35,612 bases of DNA from Dicyema japonicum. Taxonomy: Eukaryota; Dicyemida; Rhombozoa; Dicyemidae. Both the position numbers and the translations under genes were made by a program. Below the pieces are notes generated by a model, which saw only the letters and a list, made by a program, of their open reading frames with translations, was not told the origin of the DNA and did not search any database. Shown one piece after another: positions 19,853 through 29,105 of this stretch (within the stretch, counting starts at the first letter, position 1; the number at the start of each line of letters is the position of its first letter). The stretch lies in the NCBI GenBank assembly GCA_011109175.1, contig RDEW01000111.1:37979-73590 (forward strand), written 5' to 3'.

Positions 19853-20406
19853 GTAAGACATGAGGTGTCGGTATGTTGTCTACACTCATTTCTCAAAAAA
19901 TAAAAGCAATGAAATGCCTTCGTTCGAATTATGAATGTTTTATTATAATTTTTAGCATAAATGTCATTAACATTTTTGATTTACTATGTGGCTGTGTGTG
20001 GTCATTCTTTAACATGTGGAAGTGCAATTGAGTGCGATGGAAGTAGTTGTGGTCATTTATTCGAAAAATGATGTATCTTCCTTTATTCAGCAGGATATTG
20101 AGTCTGGTCTCAGTACACTTACTTTTTTGGAGGGGATGCCATTAAAATGATATATGCTTTTGTTATTCAGATATTTCAGTTTCAATTGTCATTGATCATG
20201 CCTTCAATTTGTTTTGCTTTAAATGTACTGCTGTTATAATTTTAGGTCACTATCAAACTCTATTTTCTATAACTGGACATTTGACTTATTAACAGCCAGT
20301 TTCAAATCAGAATGGTCTGCAGCAGATTTATTACTATGGCTTGTTCTTCCCCATTTGTTTTAGTTGTTTTTTTGTATTTTAGGTGACATTGTTTTTTAAA
20401 TTATAA
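19853..20406 (+). other. Spacer with one small cysteine-rich frame
   Basis: An ATG at 19961, just after a TTTTTAG acceptor-like string, opens a 36-codon frame ending at 20071. It contains VAVCGHSLTCGSAIECDGSS and CGHLFEK, with C/H spacing reminiscent of a zinc-binding knuckle. It could be another exon of the preceding gene. The rest (20072-20406) is AT-rich with no motif. Confidence 0.3.
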
Positions 20407-20649
20407 TTGCAAATTAGACTTCACTCNCTCACTTTTCTCTCTGCTCGTCTTGGACATTCCTTTATTATTTCAAACTACTCTCGTTATTTATACCTTCCAA
20501 ACGGAGTTCCTCAAAGTTCGGTCATTATTACAAGTTTTCTAAAAACCACACAACTGACCACCTACACTTGGAATCAAAAATTCTCCCACCGGGGGTTAAT
20601 AAATAAACAGTTCACTAATGTTGTGGTGGTGTTATACATCAGATATTAA
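20407..20649 (+). pseudogene. LINE reverse-transcriptase fragment (NGVPQ motif)
   Basis: The frame includes SFIISNYSRYLYLPNGVPQS and VIITSFL. LPNGVPQGS is the conserved reverse-transcriptase motif of jockey/CR1-type LINEs, just before the F/YADD catalytic block, which is missing here. An ambiguous base lies at 20427. Near 20590 the sequence becomes ACCGGGGGTTAATAAATAAA, resembling the retroposon 3' tails elsewhere, so an internally deleted LINE copy may end here. Confidence 0.65.
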
Positions 20650-20719
20650 ACAGTACCTTTTTTCTTGAAACGTGGATGGTGTCGTATTTTTTCTTACTTC
20701 AGGGAACGTCAAACCCAAT

Positions 20720-20940
20720 CCAGGACAGGCCTTGACTATCAGCTAAATTAATATAAATGATATTTTTATTAAAATTACTGAACTACGGCGTTTTATTATG
20801 GTGGATATTGCGTTATTTCAAGAAACGAAACTCTTCCAAAAACCTAACCCCAACTTTCTCCGGATAATCAGTGTTTAGCAGAGACCGAAGACTCGGAAGA
20901 GGTAGAGGCCTCCTTACCATCGTAAGAAGTCAGATCTAAC
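20720..20940 (+). pseudogene. LINE endonuclease N-terminal fragment
   Basis: The reading ITELRRFIMVDIALFQETKL, then in a shifted frame VFSRDRRLGRGRGLLTIVRS, matches the start of the AP-like endonuclease of LINE polyproteins (..EL..F......IA.IQETKL..., with the catalytic E in QETKL, then DR..GRGGGLLT). Upstream LTIS-x-INI fits the strand before it. At least one frameshift (near 20870) and one stop are present. It is in the same orientation as the reverse-transcriptase piece upstream, but in the wrong order for one element, so it is a separate copy. Confidence 0.65.
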
Positions 20941-21694
20941 TCGATAATTTATCGGATAAAATTTCAACTTGTTTCCTCCTCTAAGATCCTTTCGAACAGC
21001 AATTGAGATACGTCTCTTCTCTTTCAGAATGACAATAATCAATATTCACAAGCAGTTAGAAATCCCTTTGATTTCAAGAAACTCCTCTCAATTTTATAAA
21101 TGGAGTTTCATTTATATCGAATGAATATGCAAACGTTCTTTTAATGAATTTTTACTGTTTTTAGTTGATTGAAAAATTTATTGTCAAAGTTTGGTTAAAC
21201 CTTTCTATGATCCCATAAAACGAATAAACTATTATTTCATTAATCGCGATTGAGGATGATTTGGTATTGCATAAAAGCATATGTTGAATATTTATGCGCC
21301 AAAATATATTATATAATTCCGACATGAGTAAAAATTATTAAAGTCACATTAAGTATGGCATCTGACTGCGATTGAAAGCTGACATGTAACCAGCATAGAA
21401 CTCGTAACCACCATGTGACAGAATAGCTCTAATAATTTGCAAATATGTACTAAGCTTACTGTAGTTATTGAGTTTTTGTTTTCCATAACTTTCCAGAGCA
21501 CGTGACATGGATATTCGAACAATTCAGTCTATCTGAGAAGCCGCATTAGAATACTAGTATCCAATTCGAATGTCATACTAGTATTAGATAATATAACAAC
21601 CGAATTCGTTATATATTCTGACATGTTTTATTCATTATAGTAGAATCAGTATTACAAACAATTCAAGCCATTTCCATACTAATTATTATTATTA
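20941..21694. other. Spacer left of the Ginger-like transposon
   Basis: No gene recognised. The decamer palindrome ATACTAGTAT occurs twice, around 21552 and 21578, about 26 nt apart. The stretch ends in an ATT-repeat run directly adjoining the transposon's left terminal repeat. Confidence 0.35.
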
Positions 21695-21736
21695 TGTCAC
21701 ATGGGCTGCGCGTAACGCATGGGCAGCCTGTTACAT
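21695..21736 (+). repeat. Left terminal inverted repeat of Ginger-like element
   Basis: It starts TGTCACATGGGC and ends ATGGGCAGCCTGTTACAT. The outer 12 (one flanking difference) and inner 18 positions are conserved with the right copy, while the central block has six differences. Confidence 0.85.
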
Positions 21737-21775
21737 TTTTTCGACCTTGAAAAGGTCTTTTGATTATCCGACATT

Positions 21776-21874
21776 ATTATTATTACCCCAGGATCACTGG
21801 GTCAAAGAGAAAGAAATAAAAGTTCTCATCTAACTAAGTGATCCCAGACCGACAAAGAGGTGAGTCCCTCATTG
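21776..21874 (-). mobile_element. 99-bp 5'-truncated retroposon inside the Ginger element
   Basis: It is flanked by perfect 14-bp duplications GATTATCCGACATT (21762-21775 and 21875-21888). Read on the minus strand it starts TTGTCGGTCTGGGATCACT-like, contains the stem GGATCACT..AGTGATCC and ends GGGGTAATAATAATAAT. The same sequence, longer at its 5' end, sits at 30348-30526. It lies between the left terminal repeat and the transposase start, so it inserted after the Ginger element settled (or rode with it). Confidence 0.8.
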
Positions 21875-22015
21875 GATTATCCGACATTTAATTTTATATA
21901 TCCGATTTATATCGTGATTTAATCCTGTTAAATTAGTTTTTTATTCATAAATGTTATGATTATAAAGATTTTTTTTTTATAGCGGTAAACCTATATTTCT
22001 AGCGTGATTTATAAC

Positions 22016-23519
22016 ATGGAAGATTATTTTGTTGCAATGGCTTCTTACAAGGGTTTTGTGAAAGATTGCGTTGAATATCAAACTTTAAAAAATGCTTTGC
22101 ATGATAAATTTCCCGAAAATCTTCCGAGGCACCGAAAATATAGGCTTGTAAAGAAGATAGAGAATTTTTTTATTATCAATGACAGGAATTGTAAATTTGC
22201 AATAATTTTAGACTGTATCGTAAATCAACTGATCCAAGTTAGTCATATCCCTAGATAATGAAACCGAAATGGAACATGTTGCGAAATCATTACACGAGTT
22301 TTCACACGGAAAAGTCAATAAAATTGAGTATGAATGTCGACAAAGATACTTCACTGTAAAGAATGAGATTATCAGAAAAATCATTCGAAATTGTGAAGTC
22401 TGCAAATTTTCGCGTCCTTTAAAAGTTCGTGATTTTTTTATAATTGGAGATATAAATCACCATGTGTTTGCTTCTTCTCCAAATGAACGTTTTCAGGTAG
22501 ATCTAATAGACCTGAAAAAATTTTCAACATTAAATGAAAATTTCAAATGGGTTTTAACGGTCATTGACATATATAGTAGGCTGGTTTTTTTTTAATTTAT
22601 AGATTCGCTTTTGTACGACCACTCTATAATAAGTCTGGTAAAGAAGTATGTGAAAACTTAAGATCTTTGTTCCGCCTGAATGGGCCATGTAAATTTCTTC
22701 AGTCGGACAATGGTTCTGAATTTAAAAATCAAGAAATAACAAAACTTTGCGAAGATTTTAACATTAAGCAAATTCACGGAAGGCCTAACAATCCACGAGC
22801 ACAAGGAATTGTCGAAAGATTTAATCAGACGATCACGAGGAAGTTGTCAAAAATGCTGGATAACAGTGAAAAAAAGTGGCTTGATAAATTAGAAAGTGCT
22901 GTCTACAGTTACAACATATCGGTCCATTCATTTTCTAACGAAAGTCCTTTCGAAAGATATCGAGGAATTAAGGGAATAAATTCAATAATTAATGGTTATA
23001 CTTATATCATTATGACTTAGATAATTTAAGTGATGAGTGTGCGATTCCAGAACAAATTGACGATTTGGTTAATTGTTCGACTCCAGAATCTATTGAAAAT
23101 TCACGTAGTTTGATTTAAAAAATTTATATCTAGATAATTCCCAGTCAGATAATTTGTGTCCGAATGCGAAGAGATTCAACTTCGAAATTAAATCGATTGA
23201 AGAAAATTCGAATTATTACAAAGCTATGAACAGGAAAATGAATGTTCATAATAGTAAATATACTTTTAACATGGGAGATAAAGTATGAATCAAAAACATT
23301 AATAAATAGGTTCGGGCTAAAAAGGACTTTGGAACAAATCCCTCATTGCGACTGGATAAGTTTGAGTCTCAGTATTATCCAGTTGCAGAAATAATTAATA
23401 TTTTATCGAATAATCGCGTGGAGGTAGTTTTAAATAGTTTAATTTGATAGATAAAAAATTCGAAAGGAGAAATATCGACTGTATTAATGAGTAGACTAAA
23501 AAAAGTTACTAAAATTTAA
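22016..23519 (+). CDS. Ginger-like transposase (zinc-finger H2C2 plus DDE integrase), seven exons
   Basis: Role: DDE recombinase expected to cut and join the element ends in the nucleus. Start ATG 22016. Six introns are removed: 22220-22238 (19 nt), 22580-22602 (23 nt, GC-AG), 22995-23020 (26), 23108-23133 (26), 23283-23309 (27) and 23424-23450 (27). This leaves 1,356 nt, 451 residues, with no internal stop. In order: an N-terminal region (MEDYFVAMASYKGF); an H2C2 finger with HEFSHG and CEVCKFSRP; the integrase core with the first Asp in FQVDLIDL and VLTVIDIYS, the second in QSDNGSEF, and the Glu in GIVERFN; a C-terminal basic/chromodomain-position region with MGDKVRAKKDFGTNPSLRL and YYPVAEIINI. 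The closest remembered relatives are KRBA2/K02A2.6-like integrases. Terminal repeats flank it closely. The GC donor in intron 2 could instead mark a small insertion. Confidence 0.85.
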
Positions 23520-23579
23520 TTTTTTGTGGTTAATAAATTATTTATAAAATTAATTGAAGTTAATCTTGGTTCAAGGTTA

Positions 23580-23621
23580 ATGTAACAGGCTGCCCATAGG
23601 TAACGCTTGGCCCATGTGACA
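23580..23621 (-). repeat. Right terminal inverted repeat of Ginger-like element
   Basis: Reverse complement of the left repeat (36/42 identical), ending CCCATGTGACA. It lies 60 nt after the transposase stop codon. Confidence 0.85.
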
Positions 23622-24105
23622 TATTCGCGTGATAGATATATAGCTGATCTGATGGATGTGAGAAGATGAAATTTTTTTCACCCATGGACCACTTATTATA
23701 TTAGAAACAGACAATTGTCTGGAGTTCAGAAACTCATTTCTCAGAGAAATTTATTTACAGGTTAAATATTTTTTATATCTAACTCAATTTATTAACAATA
23801 ATAGGAAAGAGTGGCTGCTGACATTAAGGAGTAAGCGTTTCCGCGGACAACTGCAATCCTAATTTGTTGCCTTAGTCAGCTCAGACCGTTTCCCGCATAT
23901 TGAATATATTTTTGGAAGACTGCGAACACCGTGTGTTCAAGGCCAGGTTGAGAGGTATCACTTATATAATACGTGTAGGTTAAATCTGTTTCAGATATTG
24001 AAAGAACTCTTATACGTCACAATTTTCGGATGAACGCTTGAATAATTTACTGCGCTATTAAGATGAAGGCTTATCGTTGAAAGGGATTCTACTAGAAGAC
24101 ATACG
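23622..24105. other. Spacer, no gene identified
   Basis: No motif is recognised. The composition is moderate around 23810-23960, so old coding sequence is possible, but stops interrupt every frame. Confidence 0.3.
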
Positions 24106-24354
24106 TTGTTAGCTGCAGACAAATGCGTAAAAGAGAAGCTGGAAAATGATGAAGAATCATTGAATGTTTGGATAAAGTTATTCTACGGATGGATTGTGAT
24201 GTCAATCTATCGACGAAAAGGTGCTTTATATGAGCACTTGGACACTAAAATTTATCAAATAGTGGATATACAAGAACACATGGTGCACATAGATGGTGGC
24301 AACTCACAAACAATGATAGACAACCAAAGCAGAATAAAATATTGTTTTAAATGA
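24106..24354 (+). other. Open frame with LINE-like tail
   Basis: The frame (about 82 codons, extending upstream as ERDSTRRHTLLAADKCVKEK) reads ESLNVWIKLFYGWIVMSIYR, then DIQEHMVHIDGGNSQTMID. The last part, and the DNA string CACATAGATGGTGGCAACTC, match the tail of the LINE fragment at 12.5 kb. The C-terminal end is therefore probably LINE-derived; the first two thirds are unrecognised. Confidence 0.35.
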
Positions 24355-24412
24355 CTGTCCATTCGAGAAAGAATTTTTATCTTTTTTATTTAATGTGGAA
24401 TTAGATTTAAGC

Positions 24413-24715
24413 TGTTGACTAGGAATTAGGTTTTGGGTTGATATTATTAATGATTATGGTTGATGTTAGGTATTGATTAGGGTAGAGATTACACTTAGAT
24501 ATTTTAAGGAAAAGGATTAGTTTTGAGATGGTTAAAAGATTGGGTTCAAGATATGGTTTAGGTCGAGTGATAATATTCAGGGTTTAAAAATAGGGGTTAG
24601 GGTTTAGAGTAAGTCTTAAGGTTCAATTTTTATGTTTGAATTAGAATTAGCTTTATGAAAGGTTAGGGATCGAATTATACTTAGGAATTGGTAGGGTTAA
24701 GAATAGAATAATTGT
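24413..24715 (+). repeat. Degenerate telomere-like G-rich tract (GGTTAG/TTAGGG variants)
   Basis: About 300 bp in which the plus strand is built from variants of TTAGG, GGTTAG and GGGTTTAG, the clearest being AGGGGTTAGGGTTTAGAG near 24595. C is very scarce on this strand. It resembles a decayed interstitial telomeric array or a G-rich satellite. TTAGGG as the telomere unit is normal for animals; that this is telomere-derived is inference. Confidence 0.5.
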
Positions 24716-24839
24716 TTATATTAAAAGTTAATTTTCTCTTTAGTTTTTTTTAATTTTTAATAGATTTAGGATATTTATAATATTAAGTTTGTTCTTGTTT
24801 GGATTTTATCATATTTTTTATGATTAATTGTCACCAGAT

Positions 24840-25389
24840 ATCAAATGCCATTTAAAAAATTGGTGTATTTGAATAGAGTCAGGAAAAATGTTATAAAAAT
24901 GCGAAAAAATTAGATGGATTCCCACGTTCGGACGGTGAAAATAAATATTTAAATTTTAAAAATAAAAATTTTATTTTTAAATAATAATTTTATTGTTAAT
25001 AAAATTTTGGAAAAAATAAAAAAAAATAAAAAGTTAATAAAGTCAAAAAGTCAAAATTTTGGGTAATAATAAAAAATCAAAATTTAATTTTTAGGTCAAT
25101 AAAGTCATTTTTATCGATTTTTATTTTTTATTTTTCGAGTTTTTAAATAAAATACTAGTTAGGGATCAAATATTATCATTCACTATGTTGCCGCGTTCAA
25201 TCAAAATGACATTGAAAAGATTAACTCTTTTAGAATTTATCCTGATGAATTTTCTATCAACTCTTAAGGAAATCTTTTTTGGAATTTATGTGGGACATTT
25301 TGTAACTATGATTAACTTGACTCTTTTCACAGAGGCCAACTAAGAAAACTCTTTTGATGCTTTTGGCGAAGGAAATCTCAAACAATAAA
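24840..25389. other. AT-rich repeat AAAGTCAAAA copy 1 and spacer
   Basis: 25037-25110 holds repeated AAAGTCAAAA / GTCAAAATTTT units related to 27069-27141. 25165-25260 contains a coding-like piece on the plus strand (HYVAAFNQNDIEKINSFRIY, then PDEFSINS and a stop) of unknown family. Confidence 0.35.
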
Positions 25390-25642
25390 CTGACTAATAA
25401 GTCTAAACGTACTTGAAGCACTCTTGCGCCTTTTTGGACATATTCTACTGATGAATGAACAGACACCATGCAATGCTGCCATGGAAGAATTTTTCGGCCA
25501 TACTGTATCTCCTGCATTTAGAAGACGTCCAAGAAGTTGTCTTTCAAAACTCGCAGACGATAACGCAATGATCGAAGGCCAACTGATGGATGCGGACAAT
25601 CTGGACGAAATCAGAAAACGAGCTCGACAACGGAAAGGATAA
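25390..25642 (+). pseudogene. LINE C-terminal fragment
   Basis: The frame reads VLEALLRLFGHILLMNEQTP, EEFFGHTVSPAFRRRPRSCL, KLADDNAMIEGQLMDADNLD and EIRKRARQRKG, ending in TAA. This is the C-terminal tail of a non-LTR retrotransposon polyprotein (LFGHILRM..TPC..AM..YF.......RGRPR..L). It is a different subfamily from the 12.7 kb fragment. The tail frame is intact, but the polymerase part is absent. Confidence 0.75.
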
Positions 25643-25869
25643 TCGAAAACATGACACAAGTGAAACCATAAACAGTTTTTACAGGTAACGCGAATGTGCT
25701 TTAACTAACAAACATTTGTAACTGCAAAAAAAACAATTTTTATTGAATCACGTAGATCGTCTATGAAGCATATAAAATTAGCAGGTTTATTATTTTTATT
25801 AATATTTTATAGGTGTCAATAATATAAAACCCATTGACTTTCTCTTCCCATTGCCGACAAATGGGACGA

Positions 25870-26512
25870 TAATTCACTAAGGCTTTTGTCGAATCCCATA
25901 TTCCCTTGCATAAATTTAACAGTAAATGCTTACGAGACTTGTTTAAGAGAATTGAACATAATCTTCCTTCTACTTACGCTTGCAGAAAAATTGTAGAAAA
26001 CTTAGGCCAGAAGCAGCTTTACAGGTTTTATTTTCATTCATTATTTTTTTTGATTGATGAAATTGATATCCGAGGACAGAAATATGTCAATACTCTTATT
26101 GGAAGAATTTCTGATCCCAAGAAAATATTTTTAATATCTTGTCGTCATTGTCTTCTGAGGCTAACCCTTCGATTATCTGCCAGATAATTGACGATGTTCT
26201 AAGGAATTTTGCGATAGATCGCGTAGACGCTGTAGAACACATTCAGAAATTGGATTTCGGGGACGATTTATGTGGAATCAGGAAGTACTGGATTCATGAT
26301 TATCTGCCAATCAAGTACTTTCTACAACAAAAATGGAAAAACAACATATTTCTCCATATGTAAATAACTATATGGAAAAGTGTCAGTCCACATCATTATT
26401 TGTTGAGAGAAGTTTTTCTTTATTGGAAAAATTACTTTCTAAAGATAGAAATTTTAAACCCGAAAACGTATTGAATTATATTTTTTCGTATTTTAATAAA
26501 GATTTTAATTAG
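25870..26512 (+). pseudogene. hAT-like transposase remnant
   Basis: Plus-strand pieces read HKFNSKCLRDLFKRI and the core FFLIDEIDIRGQKYVNTLIG with RISDPKKIFLISC (first catalytic Asp region, IDExxDxRGxxYVN). After a frameshift near 26140 they read LSSEANPSIICQIIDDVLRN, then at 26359-26512 a C-terminal block STSLFVERSFSLLEKLLSKD and RNFKPENVLNYIFSYFNK ending in TAG. The last block is the hAT dimerisation domain. The middle of the protein, with the rest of the catalytic triad, is deleted. No terminal repeats were identified. The right end abuts a minus-strand LINE fragment. Confidence 0.7.
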
Positions 26513-26519
26513 TTTTTTT

Positions 26520-27008
26520 CAATAACAGCCAGATCCTCTTCCATGGCTTACACCTTTTTGAGGCGAGTTTGATTCCAATGCTGTAGAGAAAGGCGTCCGT
26601 CTTCGCTTTTATGGTTCCAGTTGTCTCCACAGCAATGGGGGTGAAATGGTATTGGTCTCCGAGGGATTTGTATCTACCGATCTTTTTGGCCTCTGCCTGG
26701 TCGGCTGCGGAGAGTGTATCGTTGACCCAAGTGAATGCAGCTCGCAAGAGATGAAAAGTTTGTAGGCAGGGCGGTTTCAAGAGGGGATCTTAACTCAATG
26801 CCCCATTTCTCGTAGGTAGTTTGCACATCGTCCAGCCCAGATTATCGAATTTGACATTCAATATTGACGCCGCCGATCGTTTCAGAGTCCCATCAGCCCA
26901 CAATAGTGCTTTTCGGTGTTCAAAACATGGTGAACATCTCAAAACGTACATCATCTTAGACATGGAAATACATTTCTTGAGCAAGAAAAAATACACATGT
27001 GGAACCAA
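26520..27008 (-). pseudogene. LINE polyprotein C-terminal region, rearranged
   Basis: Minus-strand reading: LRCSPCFEHRKALLWAD, ASILNVKFDNLGWTMCKLPT with RNGALS, then in a shifted frame LRSPLETALPTNFSSLASC, and finally SAADQAEAKKIGRYKSLGDQ, YHFTPIAVETTGTIKAK and FLYSIGIKLASK. The order (W..ASLP...GGLGIRS...ALPAFLSS, then EAKKIGKY..L...F.P.AVET.G) is typical of the 3' portion of one LINE family also seen at 33.0-33.7 and 30.56-30.95 kb. The segment between the two blocks is deleted and frames shift. Confidence 0.75.
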
Positions 27009-27150
27009 AAAGTTTTTTTTCTATTTAAAAAAAAAATTTAAAAAAAAAATTTTTGCAGAAAAATTTATCATAAAGTCAAAAAAGGTCAAAATTTTAAAGT
27101 CAGTATTAGGTCAAAATTTCAGATTTATAAAGTCAAAATAAAAATCGCCC
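27005..27150. repeat. AAAGTCAAAA repeat, copy 2
   Basis: A poly-A/poly-T rich run followed by AAAGTCAAAAAAGGTCAAAA, AAAGTCAGTATTAGGTCAAA and AAAGTCAAAATAAAAATCG. Closely similar in style to 25037-25110. Confidence 0.5.
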
Positions 27151-27609
27151 TACTTATAACTTTATTGAACCGGACAGCAAATAGAAAGGATATGATCTCA
27201 TAAAAATTATACAGAATTGGGGAAGAGCTAAATGGCAGAATAAAACGGAAATGGGAACCGACATAGAGATGTTTCTCATAATCATCGTTTTGACGTCATG
27301 GTTGGTAAACGATAATTTGAAAAAGTCAAAAAAGTTATCAAACAAAAATATCATAATTCCATAAGAAATAACCATCAAAATTATAACAATAAACAAAATT
27401 GAAGCATTTTAAGTTCAGATCATACTCACTGCATATGATTGTGAAGTACTCTTTCCTCCTGTCCTTCCAAAAAGTAAGGGATCATCTCAACGTGTCTACA
27501 AAGATATGCAATTCTGTAGGTATCTCCAATAGATAATCAAGTAGTCCACTACCACGTAAATCTGGGAAATCTCCCTCATTGAATGACTATTCATAGACAA
27601 TTAATGAAG
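27151..27609. other. Spacer, no gene identified
   Basis: An 80-codon minus-strand frame at 27154-27396 is hydrophobic (MFIVIILMVISYGIMIFLF) but is AT-driven and unsupported. No motif elsewhere. Confidence 0.3.
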
Positions 27610-27870
27610 GAATTCATCATTCTTCCCCGGTGCTCCTCCCTCGTACCCACACAAGCTCGTACAGGGCGGCTGACTGTATTTGCAGGGCCACCTTCCGCAT
27701 GCCGGAGTTTTGTTTAATGAGGGCCTCCAGAGTAGTCGGTCCGATTCTGTGTCTCCCACAAGACCACCGGTCCGTCATTCTGAAAGCCTTCTTTTGAACG
27801 TCCTCAATTTTCTTATTGTTCGTCCATGATAATGAAGGTCCCCACGAAGCACACGCGTATTCATCTACAT
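27610..27870 (-). pseudogene. LINE C-terminal fragment (CASWGP subfamily)
   Basis: The minus-strand frame is open from VDEYACASWGPSLSWTN through NKKIEDVQKKAFRMTDRW, TTLEALIKQNSGMRKVALQI and QSAALYELVWVRGRSTGEE to TGA. The pattern (EYA..SWGPSLS..N..KIE.VQK.AFR) is the thumb region after the reverse transcriptase. Homologous fragments occur at 31.74-32.03 and 32.82-32.99 kb. This is the least decayed of the three. Confidence 0.75.
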
Positions 27871-27984
27871 TTGATACTGATTTAATGTTAACAAAACCAA
27901 AATATTTAATTATTTTAAATTTATTTTATTTATTCAAATAATTAAATGATTTTTATTCTAAATGAATCTACGATTTATGTTAAA

Positions 27985-28354
27985 AAAAATTATCTTCAAC
28001 TCAAATTTGGACTCCCTCTACTTGCAGTATATTCAACCGTCTCTAACTTACGGGTGTGCTGCATGGGGAACCAACCTATCAAACAGGAATATATAAAAAA
28101 TCAATACCTTCCAAAAAATTGCCAGTAAGGCTTTGCAAAGATTTTCTTGGACACCTCTAAACCCTTTGAATGACCGTAACATTTCTATCATATTTATACA
28201 AGCACAATATCGGTCCATACATTTAAAACGCATGTGCCTCGTTGGTCTAATCCCTTTCGATGCTGGGAAAGTGGATGAAAGGTTGATTTTCGATTTGCAT
28301 CTGCTTGCTACGATAATAAAAGAGAACATAGCTAAACATGATTTAAACTTTTAA
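27985..28354 (+). pseudogene. LINE C-terminal fragment (YIQPSLTYGCAAWG type)
   Basis: The plus-strand frame reads LYLQYIQPSLTYGCAAWGTN, a TAA near 28098, then FQKIASKALQRFSWTPLNPL with NDRNISIIFI, AQYRSIHLKRMCLVGLIPFD and LIFDLHLL. This is the jockey-type thumb (LY...I.P.L.YGC..WG........Q...LR). It is a different lineage from the preceding fragment. Confidence 0.7.
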
Positions 28355-29105
28355 GTGATTTTCGTACTATTCTCTCAACTAGATACGTATTATTTATACG
28401 TCGTAAACAAGAAAGTCATATATATGAATGGTCTCGGTATGTATCTGCAGTCAGTGGATTCTATTAATGGGAAGGTTGGGTGGTTTGGATTAACGATTGT
28501 CTGGTATTATGTACGCATCTCATTTTAAAGTGACCGAGAATCACCACCATTTGTTAAGAGAAAGACAGGTGATCTCGCTATCGATTAGTATTCTCATCAA
28601 TGAAGAAACAGCACTGCTCTTTAAGTTCTCTGAACCGCACGTGATTGCACTTTGAATCTCGCCAACGGCTGTTTTATTTACAGCCAAACCACTCAAATAT
28701 TAAAAAAACTGCATGTTGAGTATTTCCTCAGCTTCCCGATTACGGAAATTTTAATAGAATTGTATCATTATTAACCCCACTTATTTTGTACTTCAATTAA
28801 CGTACTTGCAATAATGTGATATAAAATACTTACAAAACAAATTAATGGAACTCTAATCTGAAGTTTGGGGTATATTACTTAAAGAGTTCAATTTTAATTT
28901 ATACGCATCAAATCCATAGATTGAAGTAAAATCTCAATTATTACGAAAGTTAAATGACATAACTGTAATTTTTTCCATTCCGGAGCCACCAAGGTCATCT
29001 AAGTGCTTTTAGTTTATACGGTCGTAATCAACACAAATAAACTACATAAATCTATCAAATAAATCACATAAATCATCATGGAATTGTGAACCACCAAATT
29101 AGGCC
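28355..29105. other. Spacer, no gene identified
   Basis: AT-rich beyond 28680. No open frame with recognisable motifs. ACATAAATC occurs several times near 29045-29075. Confidence 0.35.

Larger units (their letters stand above)
21695..23621 (+). mobile_element. Ginger-type cut-and-paste DNA transposon, complete
   Basis: The element is bounded by 42-bp terminal inverted repeats (21695-21736 and 23580-23621) that agree at 36 of 42 positions and begin TGTCACATGGGC. This fits the TGTNR start known for Ginger1 elements. Between them is one gene, an integrase-like transposase (22016-23519); there is no reverse transcriptase, protease or gag, so this is not an LTR retrotransposon. Length is 1,927 bp including a 99-bp retroposon and its duplicated target. 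Ginger elements usually make 4-bp target duplications; the flanks here are ATTA and TATT, so none is apparent. The intact spliced reading frame suggests recent activity or selection on the protein. Confidence 0.8.

Noticed and set aside
22583-22602. GT-AG version (GTTTTTT..TATAG) of transposase intron 2
   Set aside because: It leaves the wrong phase and destroys the conserved YSRFAFVRP reading; the GC-AG version keeps it.
22004-23020. LTR retrotransposon integrase (Ty3/gypsy) interpretation
   Set aside because: There is no reverse transcriptase, protease or gag, no LTRs, and inverted terminal repeats lie close on both sides. A Ginger-type DNA transposon fits better.
25257-25659. 86- and 93-codon minus-strand frames
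   Set aside because: Antisense to the plus-strand LINE tail with the LFGHILLM motif.
26821-27141. 106-codon plus-strand frame
   Set aside because: It is antisense to the LINE fragment, then continues through poly-A/T and the AAAGTCAAAA repeat.
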